This document shows positions 18,054 through 26,483 of a stretch of DNA of 64,000 nt, piece by piece. Source of the DNA: Pseudooctadecabacter jejudonensis (GTDB lineage Bacteria > Pseudomonadota > Alphaproteobacteria > Rhodobacterales > Rhodobacteraceae). Where the stretch lies: positions 124,001-188,000 of the forward strand of contig NZ_FWFT01000003.1 of NCBI RefSeq assembly GCF_900172275.1, read 5' to 3'. The notes beneath the pieces were generated by a model. That model was given only the letters and a program-made list of their open reading frames with translations, was not told the origin of the DNA and did not search any database. How positions within the stretch are numbered: the stretch's first letter is position 1; each line of letters begins with the position of its first letter. A program made the translations under genes and the position numbers.

Positions 18054-18814
18054 CACTCCCCCGCACACCGTCCTTCGGCCTCGCCGGAAAACGCGCGCTT
18101 GTCACAGGGGCCACATCCGGCATTGGCGAAGGCTGCGCGGTGGCCTTGGCCGAAGCAGGCGCTCATGTCACCCTTGTGGCCCGCACCGCAGCCGCGGTCG
18201 AGACCCAAGTCTCGCGGTTTGCGGACAACGGCTGGTCAGCCTCCGCCCTGCCTCTCGATATCTCAGACACCAAAACAACCCAAGAGGCCGTGGCCGATGA
18301 GGGGCCGTTTGACATCCTCGTCAATTCCGCAGGTCTTGCCCGTCATGCCCCCGCGGTCGAGACCACCGAAACCGATTACGACACGGTCACCGACCTGAAT
18401 GTCAAAGCCGCGTTTTTCCTGACCCGTGCGGTGGCTCGTGGCCTGATCGCGGCGGGCAAGCCGGGCAGCTTGATCAACATCTCCAGCCAAATGGCCCATG
18501 TGGGCGGGATCGACCGCGCTGTCTATTGCGCCACCAAACACGCGCTTGAGGGGATGACGAAATCCATGGCGATCGAATGGGGCCCCCACGGCATCCGCGT
18601 CAACACGATCTGCCCCACCTTCATTCGCACACCTTTGGGCGAACAGACGCTGGCGATCCCAGAACGCCGCGCCTGGATTGAAGAGAAAATCAAACTGGGC
18701 CGCGTCGGGGAAGTGACCGACATCATGGGGGCCACCACCTTCCTTGCCTCCGATGCCGCCGCCCTGATCACCGGCACCTCGCTTTTGATCGACGGGGGGT
18801 GGACCGCAGGCTGA
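18050..18814 (+). CDS. Short-chain dehydrogenase/reductase
   Basis: A 254-residue classical SDR, NAD(P)-dependent, oxidising or reducing an alcohol/ketone pair. The cofactor motif VTGATSGIGEG is around residue 18. NSAGLAR, the catalytic Ser (INISSQMA) and the YCATK active-site Tyr/Lys (about residue 157) are all present. ATG 18050 is preceded by CGGAGGG and overlaps the previous stop (ATGA); the upstream in-frame extension lies inside the M15-like gene. Its stop overlaps the LacI start by one base. Substrate unknown. Confidence 0.92.
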   Translation: MTLPRTPSFGLAGKRALVTGATSGIGEGCAVALAEAGAHVTLVARTAAAVETQVSRFADNGWSASALPLDISDTKTTQEAVADEGPFDILVNSAGLARHAPAVETTETDYDTVTDLNVKAAFFLTRAVARGLIAAGKPGSLINISSQMAHVGGIDRAVYCATKHALEGMTKSMAIEWGPHGIRVNTICPTFIRTPLGEQTLAIPERRAWIEEKIKLGRVGEVTDIMGATTFLASDAAALITGTSLLIDGGWTAG

Positions 18815-19827
18815 TGGACAGACGTGTCACCTCCCTTCAGGTCGCCAAACGCGCAGGCGTCAGCCAGTCGGCCGTCAGCCGCGTGTTTTCCGGCGCCTCG
18901 GCCTCTGCGGCCACGGCCGAAAAGGTCCGCGCGGCGGCCGCCGAACTGGGCTACCGCCCCAACGTGCTGGCCCGCGCCATGATCACCGGCAAAAGCCGGG
19001 TGATTGGCCTTGTGGTGGCCTACCTCGACAACCAGTTCTACCCCGAGGCCCTGCAACGGCTGTCCAATGCCTTGCAAGCCAGCGGGTACCACATCCTGAT
19101 CTTCACGACCTCCAACGACGCAGATGAGGTCGAAACCGTGGTGCAGGATATGCTCGACCATCAGGTCGAAGGCATCATCGCGGCCTCTGTGTCCCTGTCC
19201 TCCGCCCTGACCGATCTGTGTGCCAAAGCCGGCATTCCCGTCGTTCTGTTCAATCGCGGCCAGCCGGGCAGCGGTCTGTCGTCGGTGACCTCGGCCAACG
19301 TCAAAGGCGGCTATACCGCAACACAGGCCTTGATCGACGCGGGCCACACCCGCATCGCCCATATCGCAGGGTGGGAAGGATCAATGACAGGGCGGGACCG
19401 CCGTCAAGGGTTTGAGGATGCAATGGCAGACGCGGGCCTGACCCCCTTTGCTATCGTGGATGGGATGTACAGCCGCGATGTGGCTGCAGCCTCCACCCGT
19501 CAACTCCTCAGCGGGGCCAACCGCCCCGACGCCATCTTTGTGGCCAATGATCACATGGCCTTCGCCGTGATTGAGGAAATCCGCGCAGCGGGCCTCAATA
19601 TTCCTGACGACATCTCCATTATCGGCTATGATGACACACCGCTGGCCGCCTGGCCCAGCTTCGATCTGACGACCGTCCGCCAACCGGTCAACCGTATGGT
19701 CGAGGCCACGGTCACCACCCTGATGTCCGCCATCGCGGGCGCCGAAACCTACGCACACACCATTGAAATCGAAGGCCCGCTGATCCAACGCGGCTCCTCC
19801 AAACCACCAAAAGGACCAAGGCCATGA
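18814..19827 (+). CDS. LacI-family transcriptional regulator
   Basis: 337 residues. The N-terminal helix-turn-helix TSLQVAKRAGVSQSAVSRVF and hinge (RPNVLARAMITGKSRVIGLV) precede a periplasmic-binding-protein-like effector domain. An internal RRQGFEDAM motif and the late DDISIIGYDDTPLAAW motif are typical. It lies inside the rightward catabolic operon, coupled to the SDR upstream (TGATG) and to the third NTF2 gene downstream (ATGA). It most likely represses the divergent promoters at 12.2-12.4 kb through TGCATACG-containing operators and is released by the substrate or an early intermediate (inference). Confidence 0.93.
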   Translation: MDRRVTSLQVAKRAGVSQSAVSRVFSGASASAATAEKVRAAAAELGYRPNVLARAMITGKSRVIGLVVAYLDNQFYPEALQRLSNALQASGYHILIFTTSNDADEVETVVQDMLDHQVEGIIAASVSLSSALTDLCAKAGIPVVLFNRGQPGSGLSSVTSANVKGGYTATQALIDAGHTRIAHIAGWEGSMTGRDRRQGFEDAMADAGLTPFAIVDGMYSRDVAAASTRQLLSGANRPDAIFVANDHMAFAVIEEIRAAGLNIPDDISIIGYDDTPLAAWPSFDLTTVRQPVNRMVEATVTTLMSAIAGAETYAHTIEIEGPLIQRGSSKPPKGPRP

Positions 19828-20816
19828 AAGGCTTTTCGCAAAAGTTCAAAGACTTCCCCGACTACATCATCAAGATCACAAAAGAGATCTGGGAAGACCG
19901 CGGTGTCGGCACCCTGCACGACTACTACCACCCCGACATCGTCGTCCGTTCGCCCATGGGGATCCAGCGCGGCAATGCCGCTGTGATGGCCTCCACCATG
20001 GCCACCATCAACGAATTTCCCGACCGTGAACTGTTTGGCGACGATGTGATCTGGTCCGACGATCCCGAATACGGCCTGCTGTCCTCACACCGCCTGATCA
20101 CGCGTGCCACCCACACCCGCGATGGCCAGTTTGGTGCAGCCACCGGCAAACCCTGGACGATCCGCGTCATCGCAGATTGTGCAGCCAAGGAAAACACGAT
20201 CTATGATGAATGGCTGATCCGCGACTACGGCGGCATGGTCCGTCAAATGGGCATGGATCCGCGCCAGTTCACCCAAAACATGATCGACATCGAAGGCGGC
20301 CCGCAGGTCGCGCCGCGTCCCTTTACGCCCGATCAAGACATCGACGGCGGCTACAACTCCAAAGGCAACGACAACGTCTGGGGCCGCCGCTATGCCGATA
20401 CATTGCAACAGATCATGGATCTGGACTTTCATTGCATTCCCAAAGACTACGACCGTGCCGTGCTGTGCGAATACGCAGGTGGGAAAACGGTGCTAAGCCA
20501 TGACAGCGTGACCGAATTCTGGCTTGGCCTGCGGTCGTCCTTTCCTGATGCGACGTTCAAAATCCACCACCAGATCGGGATGGACGGCGACATGCTGCCA
20601 CCGCGTGCGTCGATCCGATGGTCGCTGGATGGCACGCATTCGGGCTGGGGCACATTCGGCAAACCCACGGGCGCACCGGTGCACGTCATGGGCATGTGTC
20701 ACGCCGAATACGGGCCCTTCGTGAACGCAGATGGCCCGCAAGATGCCAGCATCCGTCGCGAATGCGCGCTCTACGACGAAATCGCGATCTGGAAACAGAT
20801 CCTCATGCACCAATAA
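19824..20816 (+). CDS. SnoaL/NTF2-like ester cyclase-type protein, two repeats
   Basis: 330 residues, co-translated with lacI (ATGA overlap). Two NTF2-like units are suggested. The first runs from about residue 5 to 130 (EDRGVGTLHDYYHPDIVVRS, with a later YDEWLIRDYGGM). The second runs from about 185 to 330 (VTEFWLGLRSSFPDATFKIHH). It resembles SnoaL-like polyketide cyclase/ester cyclase proteins more closely than the paralogues at 7895 and 16312 do. It ends the main run of the operon, before a double palindrome. Function inferred only from location. Confidence 0.75.
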   Translation: MKGFSQKFKDFPDYIIKITKEIWEDRGVGTLHDYYHPDIVVRSPMGIQRGNAAVMASTMATINEFPDRELFGDDVIWSDDPEYGLLSSHRLITRATHTRDGQFGAATGKPWTIRVIADCAAKENTIYDEWLIRDYGGMVRQMGMDPRQFTQNMIDIEGGPQVAPRPFTPDQDIDGGYNSKGNDNVWGRRYADTLQQIMDLDFHCIPKDYDRAVLCEYAGGKTVLSHDSVTEFWLGLRSSFPDATFKIHHQIGMDGDMLPPRASIRWSLDGTHSGWGTFGKPTGAPVHVMGMCHAEYGPFVNADGPQDASIRRECALYDEIAIWKQILMHQ

Positions 20817-20817
20817 T

Positions 20818-20867
20818 GCCAAAATTCCGGAATTTTGGCCCCACCGCTAAAATTCCGGAATTTTAGC
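20818..20867. terminator. Tandem pair of 22-bp palindromes
   Basis: Two perfect 22-bp palindromes stand side by side: 20818-20839 (core CCAAAATTCCGGAATTTTGG) and 20846-20867 (core CTAAAATTCCGGAATTTTAG). They lie between the NTF2 stop and the bicupin start. The second is identical to the palindrome after glpX. They probably terminate or attenuate the long rightward transcript; the cupin gene may then need its own promoter or read-through. Confidence 0.6.
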
Positions 20868-20889
20868 CCGCCGCCAAAGGGAACATCAC

Positions 20890-21864
20890 ATGATCATGGA
20901 ACACCGCATTGTGCGCTATGGCGACCTGCAGCCTTGCAAGACCGCCTTTATCGACGCCCACACCCCCGGCTCCGATCAAAAGGAAAACTTCACGATCATC
21001 GGCGGCGGCGTCTCGGAATCTCCCGATCAGCACGTGCACATCGGCCTGCCCCACGGCTTCAACATTGGCGCCGCTGGCCAACCGCCCAAATGCCGCAACA
21101 GCCTGCATGATCACCACACGGCAGAGGCGTTCTTTGTCCTCAAGGGCCGGTGGCGCTTTTTCTGGGGCCGCTACGGGGACGCAGGCGAGGTGGTGCTGGA
21201 AGAGGGCGACATCTTCAACATCCCCACGGGCATCTTTCGTGGGTTTGAAAACATCGGCACCGACTACGGGATGATCATGGCCATTTTGGGCGGCGATGAT
21301 GCTGGCGGCGGCGTCATGTGGGCCCCACAAGTCATCGAGGACGCCGCAGACCATGGGCTTGTGCTGGGCGACGACGGCAAGCTGTATGACACCAAACGTC
21401 AGCAAAAATTGCCAAAAGGCGTGGCACCAATGCCCGTGATGACGGACGACGACCTTGCAAAACGGCCCGAACCCACAACGGCGCAGGTGCTGCCCAATCA
21501 CGTCGCCCGCTACTGGGACATGATGGCGTTGGCCGATCGCATGCCTGTGCAGGTCATTGGCGAACGGGGCTTGCTCAAAGACAAGCCTGGGTTTGAGGTC
21601 AGCTTCATCACCCGCGGCTCCGCGACGGAGGCAAGGAAATCCAACCCGTACCCGACTGTCCTGATGCCCATGCGCGGCCATTGGAAAGTCCGCTGGGACG
21701 CCGCCAGAGGCCTTGACGCAGGTGAGGCCACGTTGGCCCCGGGCGATACCATGTCCGTGCCCGAACACACGCCCCATTCGGTCGTGCCCTCCATGACCGG
21801 CGAGGCGAGCCTGTATCATGTGGTTGCAACGGGCGATCCGGCTGGGCACACATGGACGGGATAA
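20890..21864 (+). CDS. Bicupin-domain protein
   Basis: A 324-residue soluble protein with two cupin barrels. The first, about residues 60-140, carries LHDHHTAEAFFVLKGRW and GDIFNIPTGIFRGFEN, matching cupin motifs 1 and 2, with His and Glu able to bind a metal. The second, about residues 215-310, carries MPMRGHWKVRW, LAPGDTMSVPEHTPHSV and lacks the HxH pattern, so it may be structural. Such bicupins can be dioxygenases, isomerases or sugar-binding proteins. AAAGGGAAC precedes the ATG at 20890; a second ATG two codons later is possible. It follows the palindrome pair and is probably part of the same catabolic regulon. Confidence 0.75.
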   Translation: MIMEHRIVRYGDLQPCKTAFIDAHTPGSDQKENFTIIGGGVSESPDQHVHIGLPHGFNIGAAGQPPKCRNSLHDHHTAEAFFVLKGRWRFFWGRYGDAGEVVLEEGDIFNIPTGIFRGFENIGTDYGMIMAILGGDDAGGGVMWAPQVIEDAADHGLVLGDDGKLYDTKRQQKLPKGVAPMPVMTDDDLAKRPEPTTAQVLPNHVARYWDMMALADRMPVQVIGERGLLKDKPGFEVSFITRGSATEARKSNPYPTVLMPMRGHWKVRWDAARGLDAGEATLAPGDTMSVPEHTPHSVVPSMTGEASLYHVVATGDPAGHTWTG

Positions 21865-21904
21865 CATTTTCGTGATTTGGTTGTGGCGGGGCATCCGCGC
21901 GGAG

Positions 21905-21943
21905 CCATACGCTTGCCATACGCCAGCCATACCAAAACCATAC
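21905..21943. repeat. Four CCATAC repeats phased at 11 bp
   Basis: CCATAC(G) occurs at 21905, 21916, 21927 and 21938, each copy exactly 11 bases after the last. Three copies are followed by G and one by C. The array ends 17 bases before the MetE-like start codon. One-turn phasing puts all copies on the same DNA face, as for repeated protein-binding sites. The core CATACG also occurs in both LacI operator candidates at 12.2-12.4 kb. Confidence 0.7.
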
Positions 21944-21960
21944 GTCTCGAAAGGCCTCAA

Positions 21961-23085
21961 ATGTCCAAAATACTCACGTCCCACGTCGGCTCCCTTCCCC
22001 GCAGTCAAGAGGTTGTCGATTTCATCTTCGCCCGTGAACATGGCAAGGAGTACGACACCGCCGCCTTTGACGCCTGTATGACGGCAGCCGTTGCGGAAAC
22101 CGTTAAAAAACAAAAGGATGCAGGCATTTCCATCGTGTCTGACGGGGAGACCTCCAAGATCAGCTACGCCACCTACGTCAAGGACCGCTACACAGGTTTC
22201 GACGGCGACAGCCCCCGCAATGCGCCTGCCGATCTGAAGAAATTTCCAAGCTTTCTCAAGCGCTTGGCGGATGACGGCGGGACGCCTCAATACGCCCGCC
22301 CCATGTGTGTCGGTCCTGTAAAATCCAAAGGTCAGGGCGAGCTTGAGAAAGATATCGCCAACCTCAAAGCTGCGATGGCCGAGAACGGCATCGAACGCGG
22401 CTTTATGAACGCGGCCTCCCCTGGCGTTATCTCATTGTTTTTGCAGAACGATTACTATGCAACGCGGGACGAATACCTGGGCGCGCTGGCCGATGCCATG
22501 CGCGAAGAATACCGCACGATTGTGGATGCGGGGCTGGACGTGCAACTCGATTGTCCCGACCTCGCGCTGTCGCGTCATATGTTGTTCAATGATCTGACCG
22601 ATGAGGAATTCCTTAAGATCGCAGGCGCCCATGTTGAAGCGTTGAACCATGCCCTAGACGGGATCGATCCGGCCCGCGTGCGCGTTCATATTTGTTGGGG
22701 GAATTACGAAGGCCCACATGTCTGCGACATCCCCATGTCCAAGATGTTCGACACTTTGATGTCCACGCAAGCCTCGTATCTGTTGTTCGAAACATCCAAC
22801 CCGCGTCACGGCCACGAATGGGCCGTGTTCCGTGATCGCAAGGCAGACATTCCTGACGACAAAATCCTTGTCCCCGGCGTGGTCGACACCACCACGAACT
22901 TTGTCGAACATCCTGATCTTGTTCAGGAACGCATCGAACGGTTCGTGGGGATTGTTGGGCATGACCGCGTGATCGCAGGGTCTGATTGTGGTTTTGGAAC
23001 CTTCGCCGGTTTTGGCGCTGTGGACCCCGATATCGCCTATGCCAAACTTGGTGCATTGTCAGCGGGGGCTGCTCAGGTCAAATGA
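21961..23085 (+). CDS. MetE C-terminal-domain-like (cobalamin-independent methionine synthase II family) protein
   Basis: 374 residues forming a single TIM barrel of the MetE C-terminal / UroD-like superfamily, which uses Zn to activate a thiol for methyl or alkyl transfer. It starts MSKILTSHVGSLPRS, typical of the stand-alone family. Putative Zn ligands are RVHICWGN (His-x-Cys), LFETSNPRHG (Glu) and GSDCGFGTF (late Cys). The N-terminal folate-binding half of true MetE is absent, so it is unlikely to be the housekeeping synthase. GAAAGG precedes ATG 21961. It overlaps the hydrolase gene (ATGA). A role in demethylation or C-S chemistry of the island's substrate is an inference. Confidence 0.85.
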   Translation: MSKILTSHVGSLPRSQEVVDFIFAREHGKEYDTAAFDACMTAAVAETVKKQKDAGISIVSDGETSKISYATYVKDRYTGFDGDSPRNAPADLKKFPSFLKRLADDGGTPQYARPMCVGPVKSKGQGELEKDIANLKAAMAENGIERGFMNAASPGVISLFLQNDYYATRDEYLGALADAMREEYRTIVDAGLDVQLDCPDLALSRHMLFNDLTDEEFLKIAGAHVEALNHALDGIDPARVRVHICWGNYEGPHVCDIPMSKMFDTLMSTQASYLLFETSNPRHGHEWAVFRDRKADIPDDKILVPGVVDTTTNFVEHPDLVQERIERFVGIVGHDRVIAGSDCGFGTFAGFGAVDPDIAYAKLGALSAGAAQVK

Positions 23086-23747
23086 CCCTTGTTTTTCTGC
23101 CTGGAATGATGTGCGACGGGCGGCTGTTCCAACACATGCCGCCCCATTTGTGTCTTTCCATTTCTCAACATGACACGGTTGAGGCATTGGCGGCGGATGT
23201 TTTGCAAAATGCCCCCGACACCTTCGCACTGGCCGGTCTGTCGATGGGCGGGATCGTCGCGATGGAGATCATTCGGCAAGCGCCCGACCGTGTCACAAAA
23301 CTGGCCCTGATGAACACCAATTGTGAGGCCGAGACCGACCGCATCAAAGACATGCGCGCGCCCCAGATCGCCAAGGCGCAGGCTGGCAATCTGCGTGCCG
23401 TGATGCGCGATGAGATGAAGCCCAACTACTTGGCCGATGGCCCGCACCGTCAGCCAGTTCTGGACCTGTGCATGGACATGGCGATCGATCTGGGCCCCGA
23501 GGTGTTCGCACGCCAATCCCATGCGCTCATGTCCCGGCCCGACCAGAAAGGCACCTTGAAATCATGGACAAAGCCCACGTTGATCCTGACAGGGGAACAT
23601 GATCGGCTGTGCCCCCTCCACCGCCATACCTTGATGGCAGAGCTGATACCCGATGCCCAACTGACCGTGCTGAAAAACGCAGGCCATTTGCCACCACTTG
23701 AGCAACCCGCCCTCACCCATGCAGCCCTCGTCCAGTGGCTGAGCTGA
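23082..23747 (+). CDS. Alpha/beta hydrolase
   Basis: A 221-residue cytoplasmic serine hydrolase. The oxyanion region VFLPGMMCDGR is at the N-terminus. The nucleophile elbow GLSMGG, the acid in LTGEHDRLCPLH and the catalytic His in AGHLPPLEQP complete a normal triad. The start overlaps the MetE-like stop (ATGA), so the two are co-translated. It could hydrolyse an ester, lactone or thioester generated in the pathway. It is the last gene of the island before sitABCD. Confidence 0.88.
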   Translation: MTLVFLPGMMCDGRLFQHMPPHLCLSISQHDTVEALAADVLQNAPDTFALAGLSMGGIVAMEIIRQAPDRVTKLALMNTNCEAETDRIKDMRAPQIAKAQAGNLRAVMRDEMKPNYLADGPHRQPVLDLCMDMAIDLGPEVFARQSHALMSRPDQKGTLKSWTKPTLILTGEHDRLCPLHRHTLMAELIPDAQLTVLKNAGHLPPLEQPALTHAALVQWLS

Positions 23748-23779
23748 TCAAGCAGAGCGACACATTCCTCCCCCTTTAG

Positions 23780-23796
23780 TTGAGAATAATTCTCAA
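23780..23796. promoter_or_regulatory. Fur/Mur-type operator upstream of sitA
   Basis: TTGAGAATAATTCTCAA is a perfect inverted repeat of 8-bp arms around one central base, 5 bases upstream of a TTGACA -35 box. Manganese/iron regulators of the Fur family (Mur in Rhizobiales and Rhodobacterales) bind such sites before sitABCD and would repress the operon when metal is plentiful. Confidence 0.8.
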
Positions 23797-23801
23797 TCTC
23801 A

Positions 23802-23829
23802 TTGACAACCCCGCAGGATGGCCCATAAC
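23802..23829 (+). promoter_or_regulatory. Likely sigma-70 promoter of sitABCD
   Basis: TTGACA at 23802-23807 and CATAAC at 23824-23829 are separated by 16 bases, about 25 bases before the sitA start codon. The Fur-type box sits immediately upstream. Confidence 0.55.
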
Positions 23830-23854
23830 TCAGCCCAGCAATAAGGAGGTTTCA

Positions 23855-24733
23855 ATGCGTTTACTGACACTGACGACTGCCCTATCCGGCCTGCTGGCCA
23901 CCGCCGCCATCGCCGATGACTTCAAGGTCGTGACGACCTTTACTGTCATCGCTGATATGGCCAAAAATGTCGCCGGAGACGCCGCAGTGGTGGAATCGAT
24001 CACCCGTGCTGGTGCCGAAATCCATGGCTATCAACCCACCCCGCGCGATCTGTTGCGCGCATCGGATGCGGACCTGATCCTGTGGAACGGCATGAACCTC
24101 GAACTGTGGTTTGAACAGTTCCTGGGCAACCTGGGGGATATCCCGTCGGCGACCATCTCCGAAGGCATCGCCCCCCTGCCCATCCGTGAGGGCAGCTACG
24201 AAGGTCTGCCCAACCCACATGCTTGGATGGGCTTGGACAACGCGCTGATTTACATCGACAATATCGCAGCCGCCATGTCCGAACACGACCCCGACAATGC
24301 CGACACCTATGCGGCGAACGCAGAGCGCTACAAGGCCGAAATTACGGCGGCGATTGAACCCTTGCGCGCCCAGATCATGCAGATCCCGGAAGACCAACGT
24401 TGGTTGGTCACCTGCGAAGGGGCGTTCAGCTACCTCGCCCGTGATTTCGGTCTGCAGGAGGCCTATCTTTGGCCCATGAACGCTGATCAGACAGGCACGC
24501 CCCAACAGGTCCGCGCTGTGATCGACACCGTGCGTGCCAATGACGTGCCCGCGGTGTTTTGTGAAAGTACGGTCAACACCGATCCTGCCGAACAGGTCGC
24601 ACGTGAAACCGGTGCCAATTACGGCGGTGTGCTTTATGTTGATAGTCTGTCACTGGAAGACGGCCCCGTGCCGACCTATCTGGACCTACTACGTGTGACC
24701 ACTGAAACCGTCGTGGAAGGCCTGACTGAGTGA
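23855..24733 (+). CDS. sitA: Manganese/iron ABC transporter binding protein
   Basis: A 292-residue periplasmic cluster A-I (ZnuA/SitA-type) metal-binding protein with a signal peptide ([18 protein letters not shown]). Expected metal ligands are visible: [15 protein letters not shown] (His), NPHAWMGL (His), FCESTVN (Glu) and YVDSLS (Asp). There is no His-rich loop, which favours Mn(II)/Fe(II) over Zn(II). The block from GAEIHGYQ to ELWFEQF is characteristic of SitA. A perfect AAGGAGG site precedes ATG 23855. First gene of a four-gene operon under a Fur-type box; the stop overlaps the ATPase start (GTGA). Confidence 0.93.
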   Translation: MRLLTLTTALSGLLATAAIADDFKVVTTFTVIADMAKNVAGDAAVVESITRAGAEIHGYQPTPRDLLRASDADLILWNGMNLELWFEQFLGNLGDIPSATISEGIAPLPIREGSYEGLPNPHAWMGLDNALIYIDNIAAAMSEHDPDNADTYAANAERYKAEITAAIEPLRAQIMQIPEDQRWLVTCEGAFSYLARDFGLQEAYLWPMNADQTGTPQQVRAVIDTVRANDVPAVFCESTVNTDPAEQVARETGANYGGVLYVDSLSLEDGPVPTYLDLLRVTTETVVEGLTE

Positions 24734-25632
24734 ACCCTCCCCCCCTGAACACCCTGCCCAAACCGGCCCCGCATCAAACGTCCAAGAACCAGGCGGGGCT
24801 TTATGCGGATGGTGTGACGGTCACCTATCGCAACGGCACCACAGCCCTGCGCGATGCGACGTTCGCCATCCCACGCGGCACGATTGCGGCCTTGGTTGGG
24901 GTCAACGGGGCGGGGAAATCCACGCTGTTCAAGGCGATCATGGGCTTTCTGCCTGCGGCGAGCGGTGAGATCGGCGTGCTGGGGCAAACGGTCAAACAGG
25001 CGATCAAGGCAGGCATCGTCGCCTACGTCCCCCAGGCGGAAGAGGTCGACTGGTCGTTTCCCGTGCTGGTCGAAGACGTGGTGATGATGGGCCGCTACGG
25101 TCATATGGGCCTGCTGCGCCGCCCCTCGTTCAAGGATCACGCGGCCGTCACAGACGCTTTGGCCCGTGTGGGCATGGCCGATTTCCGCACCCGCCAGATC
25201 GGGGAGCTTTCGGGCGGCCAACGCAAGCGCGTCTTCCTTGCCCGTGCCTTGGCGCAAAACGGGCAAGTCATTCTGCTGGATGAGCCGTTTACCGGCGTCG
25301 ATGTCCAAACCGAGGAAGCCATCATTGCCCTGCTAAAGGAGTTGCGCGACGAAGGCCGTGTGATGCTGGTCAGCACCCACAACCTCGGCTCGGTGCCTGA
25401 ATTTTGCGACCAAACCGTGCTGGTCAAGGGCACGGTTCTCAACTTCGGCCCGACGGAAGAGGTGTTCAATCGCGAAAACCTTGAGGCCGCCTTCGGTGGC
25501 GTTTTGCGTCACTTCGTTCTGGGTGGTGAAGACCTGCATGATGATGATGACGAACGCAAAGTGACGATCCTCACAGACGATGAACGGCCTTTCGTCATCT
25601 ACGACGATCAGACACGGACCCGCGGCGAATGA
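24730..25632 (+). CDS. sitB: Manganese/iron ABC transporter ATPase
   Basis: 300 residues. The Walker A motif is [10 protein letters not shown]. The signature [14 protein letters not shown] and Walker [13 protein letters not shown] are followed by the switch His in VSTHNLG. The start is GTG overlapping the sitA stop, giving an N-terminal tail of about 25 residues before the ABC fold. A C-terminal acidic extension ([18 protein letters not shown]) is longer than usual. It couples to sitC through an ATGA overlap. Confidence 0.94.
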   Translation: MNPPPLNTLPKPAPHQTSKNQAGLYADGVTVTYRNGTTALRDATFAIPRGTIAALVGVNGAGKSTLFKAIMGFLPAASGEIGVLGQTVKQAIKAGIVAYVPQAEEVDWSFPVLVEDVVMMGRYGHMGLLRRPSFKDHAAVTDALARVGMADFRTRQIGELSGGQRKRVFLARALAQNGQVILLDEPFTGVDVQTEEAIIALLKELRDEGRVMLVSTHNLGSVPEFCDQTVLVKGTVLNFGPTEEVFNRENLEAAFGGVLRHFVLGGEDLHDDDDERKVTILTDDERPFVIYDDQTRTRGE

Positions 25633-26483
25633 CCCTTTTGCTGGAGCCTTTCACCTACGGCTTTATGGTGAACGCCATGGTGGTGTCGTCCCTTGTGGGG
25701 GCGGTTTGTGCGTTTTTGTCGTGTTATCTGATGCTTAAGGGCTGGTCCCTGATCGGCGACGCGCTGTCCCATTCCATCGTGCCCGGGGTTGCAGGGGCCT
25801 ATATGTTGGGCCTGCCCTTTGCCTTGGGGGCGTTTTTGTCAGGCGGTTTAGCGGCCGGTGCCATGATGTTTCTCAACCAACGTACGGGGCTGAAAGAGGA
25901 CGCGATCATCGGGCTGATCTTCACAAGCTTCTTCGGCCTTGGCCTGTTCATGGTGTCCGTGTCCCCTGTGCCTGTGGATGTGCAAACAATTATCCTTGGC
26001 AATATCCTGGCCATTACGCCCAGCGACACCGCGCAACTGTTGATTATCGGCGGGGTTTGCCTGGTGGTTCTGCTGGCCAAGTGGAAGGACTTGATGGTCG
26101 CGTTTTTCGATGAAAACCACGCACGGTCCATTGGGCTGAACCCGGGCCGGTTGCGGTTCATCTTTTTTGTCCTGCTGTCGGCGGCCTGCGTCGCGGCCCT
26201 GCAGACCGTGGGCGCCTTTCTAGTCATTGCCATGGTCATTACACCGGGGGCCACGGCCTATTTGCTGACCGACAGGTTCCCCCGTCTGCTGATCATCGCT
26301 GTGACCATCGGCACGCTGTCCAGCTTTGTGGGCGCCTATGTGTCCTATTTCCTGAACGGGGCCACAGGTGGGATCATCATCTGCCTGCAAACGGCGCTTT
26401 TTGCCGCCGCCTTTTTCTTTGCGCCCAAACACGGGCTGTTCGCAGCCCGCAGGCGTGCGGCAGAGGCGCTTAGCCATGGGTGA
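25629..26483 (+). CDS. sitC: Manganese/iron ABC transporter permease
   Basis: A 284-residue inner-membrane permease of the ABC-3 family with about eight hydrophobic helices. Family blocks are [20 protein letters not shown] near the N-terminus and [20 protein letters not shown] in the second half. The start overlaps sitB (ATGA) and the stop overlaps sitD by 8 bases. It pairs with the sitD permease to form the heterodimeric channel. Confidence 0.94.
   Translation: MTLLLEPFTYGFMVNAMVVSSLVGAVCAFLSCYLMLKGWSLIGDALSHSIVPGVAGAYMLGLPFALGAFLSGGLAAGAMMFLNQRTGLKEDAIIGLIFTSFFGLGLFMVSVSPVPVDVQTIILGNILAITPSDTAQLLIIGGVCLVVLLAKWKDLMVAFFDENHARSIGLNPGRLRFIFFVLLSAACVAALQTVGAFLVIAMVITPGATAYLLTDRFPRLLIIAVTIGTLSSFVGAYVSYFLNGATGGIIICLQTALFAAAFFFAPKHGLFAARRRAAEALSHG

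Noticed and set aside
21877-21960. N-terminal extension of the MetE-like protein through the CCATAC repeats
   Set aside because: The family starts at MSKILTSHVGSLPR, and a GAAAGG site precedes ATG 21961, so the repeats are more likely non-coding.
20863-22290. 475-codon minus-strand frame
   Set aside because: Antisense to the bicupin and MetE-like genes and across the operator-like repeats; no recognisable domain.
7674-23747. Genomic island inserted at tRNA-Glu
   Set aside because: No integrase and no second copy of the tRNA 3' end were found, and base composition is like the surroundings.
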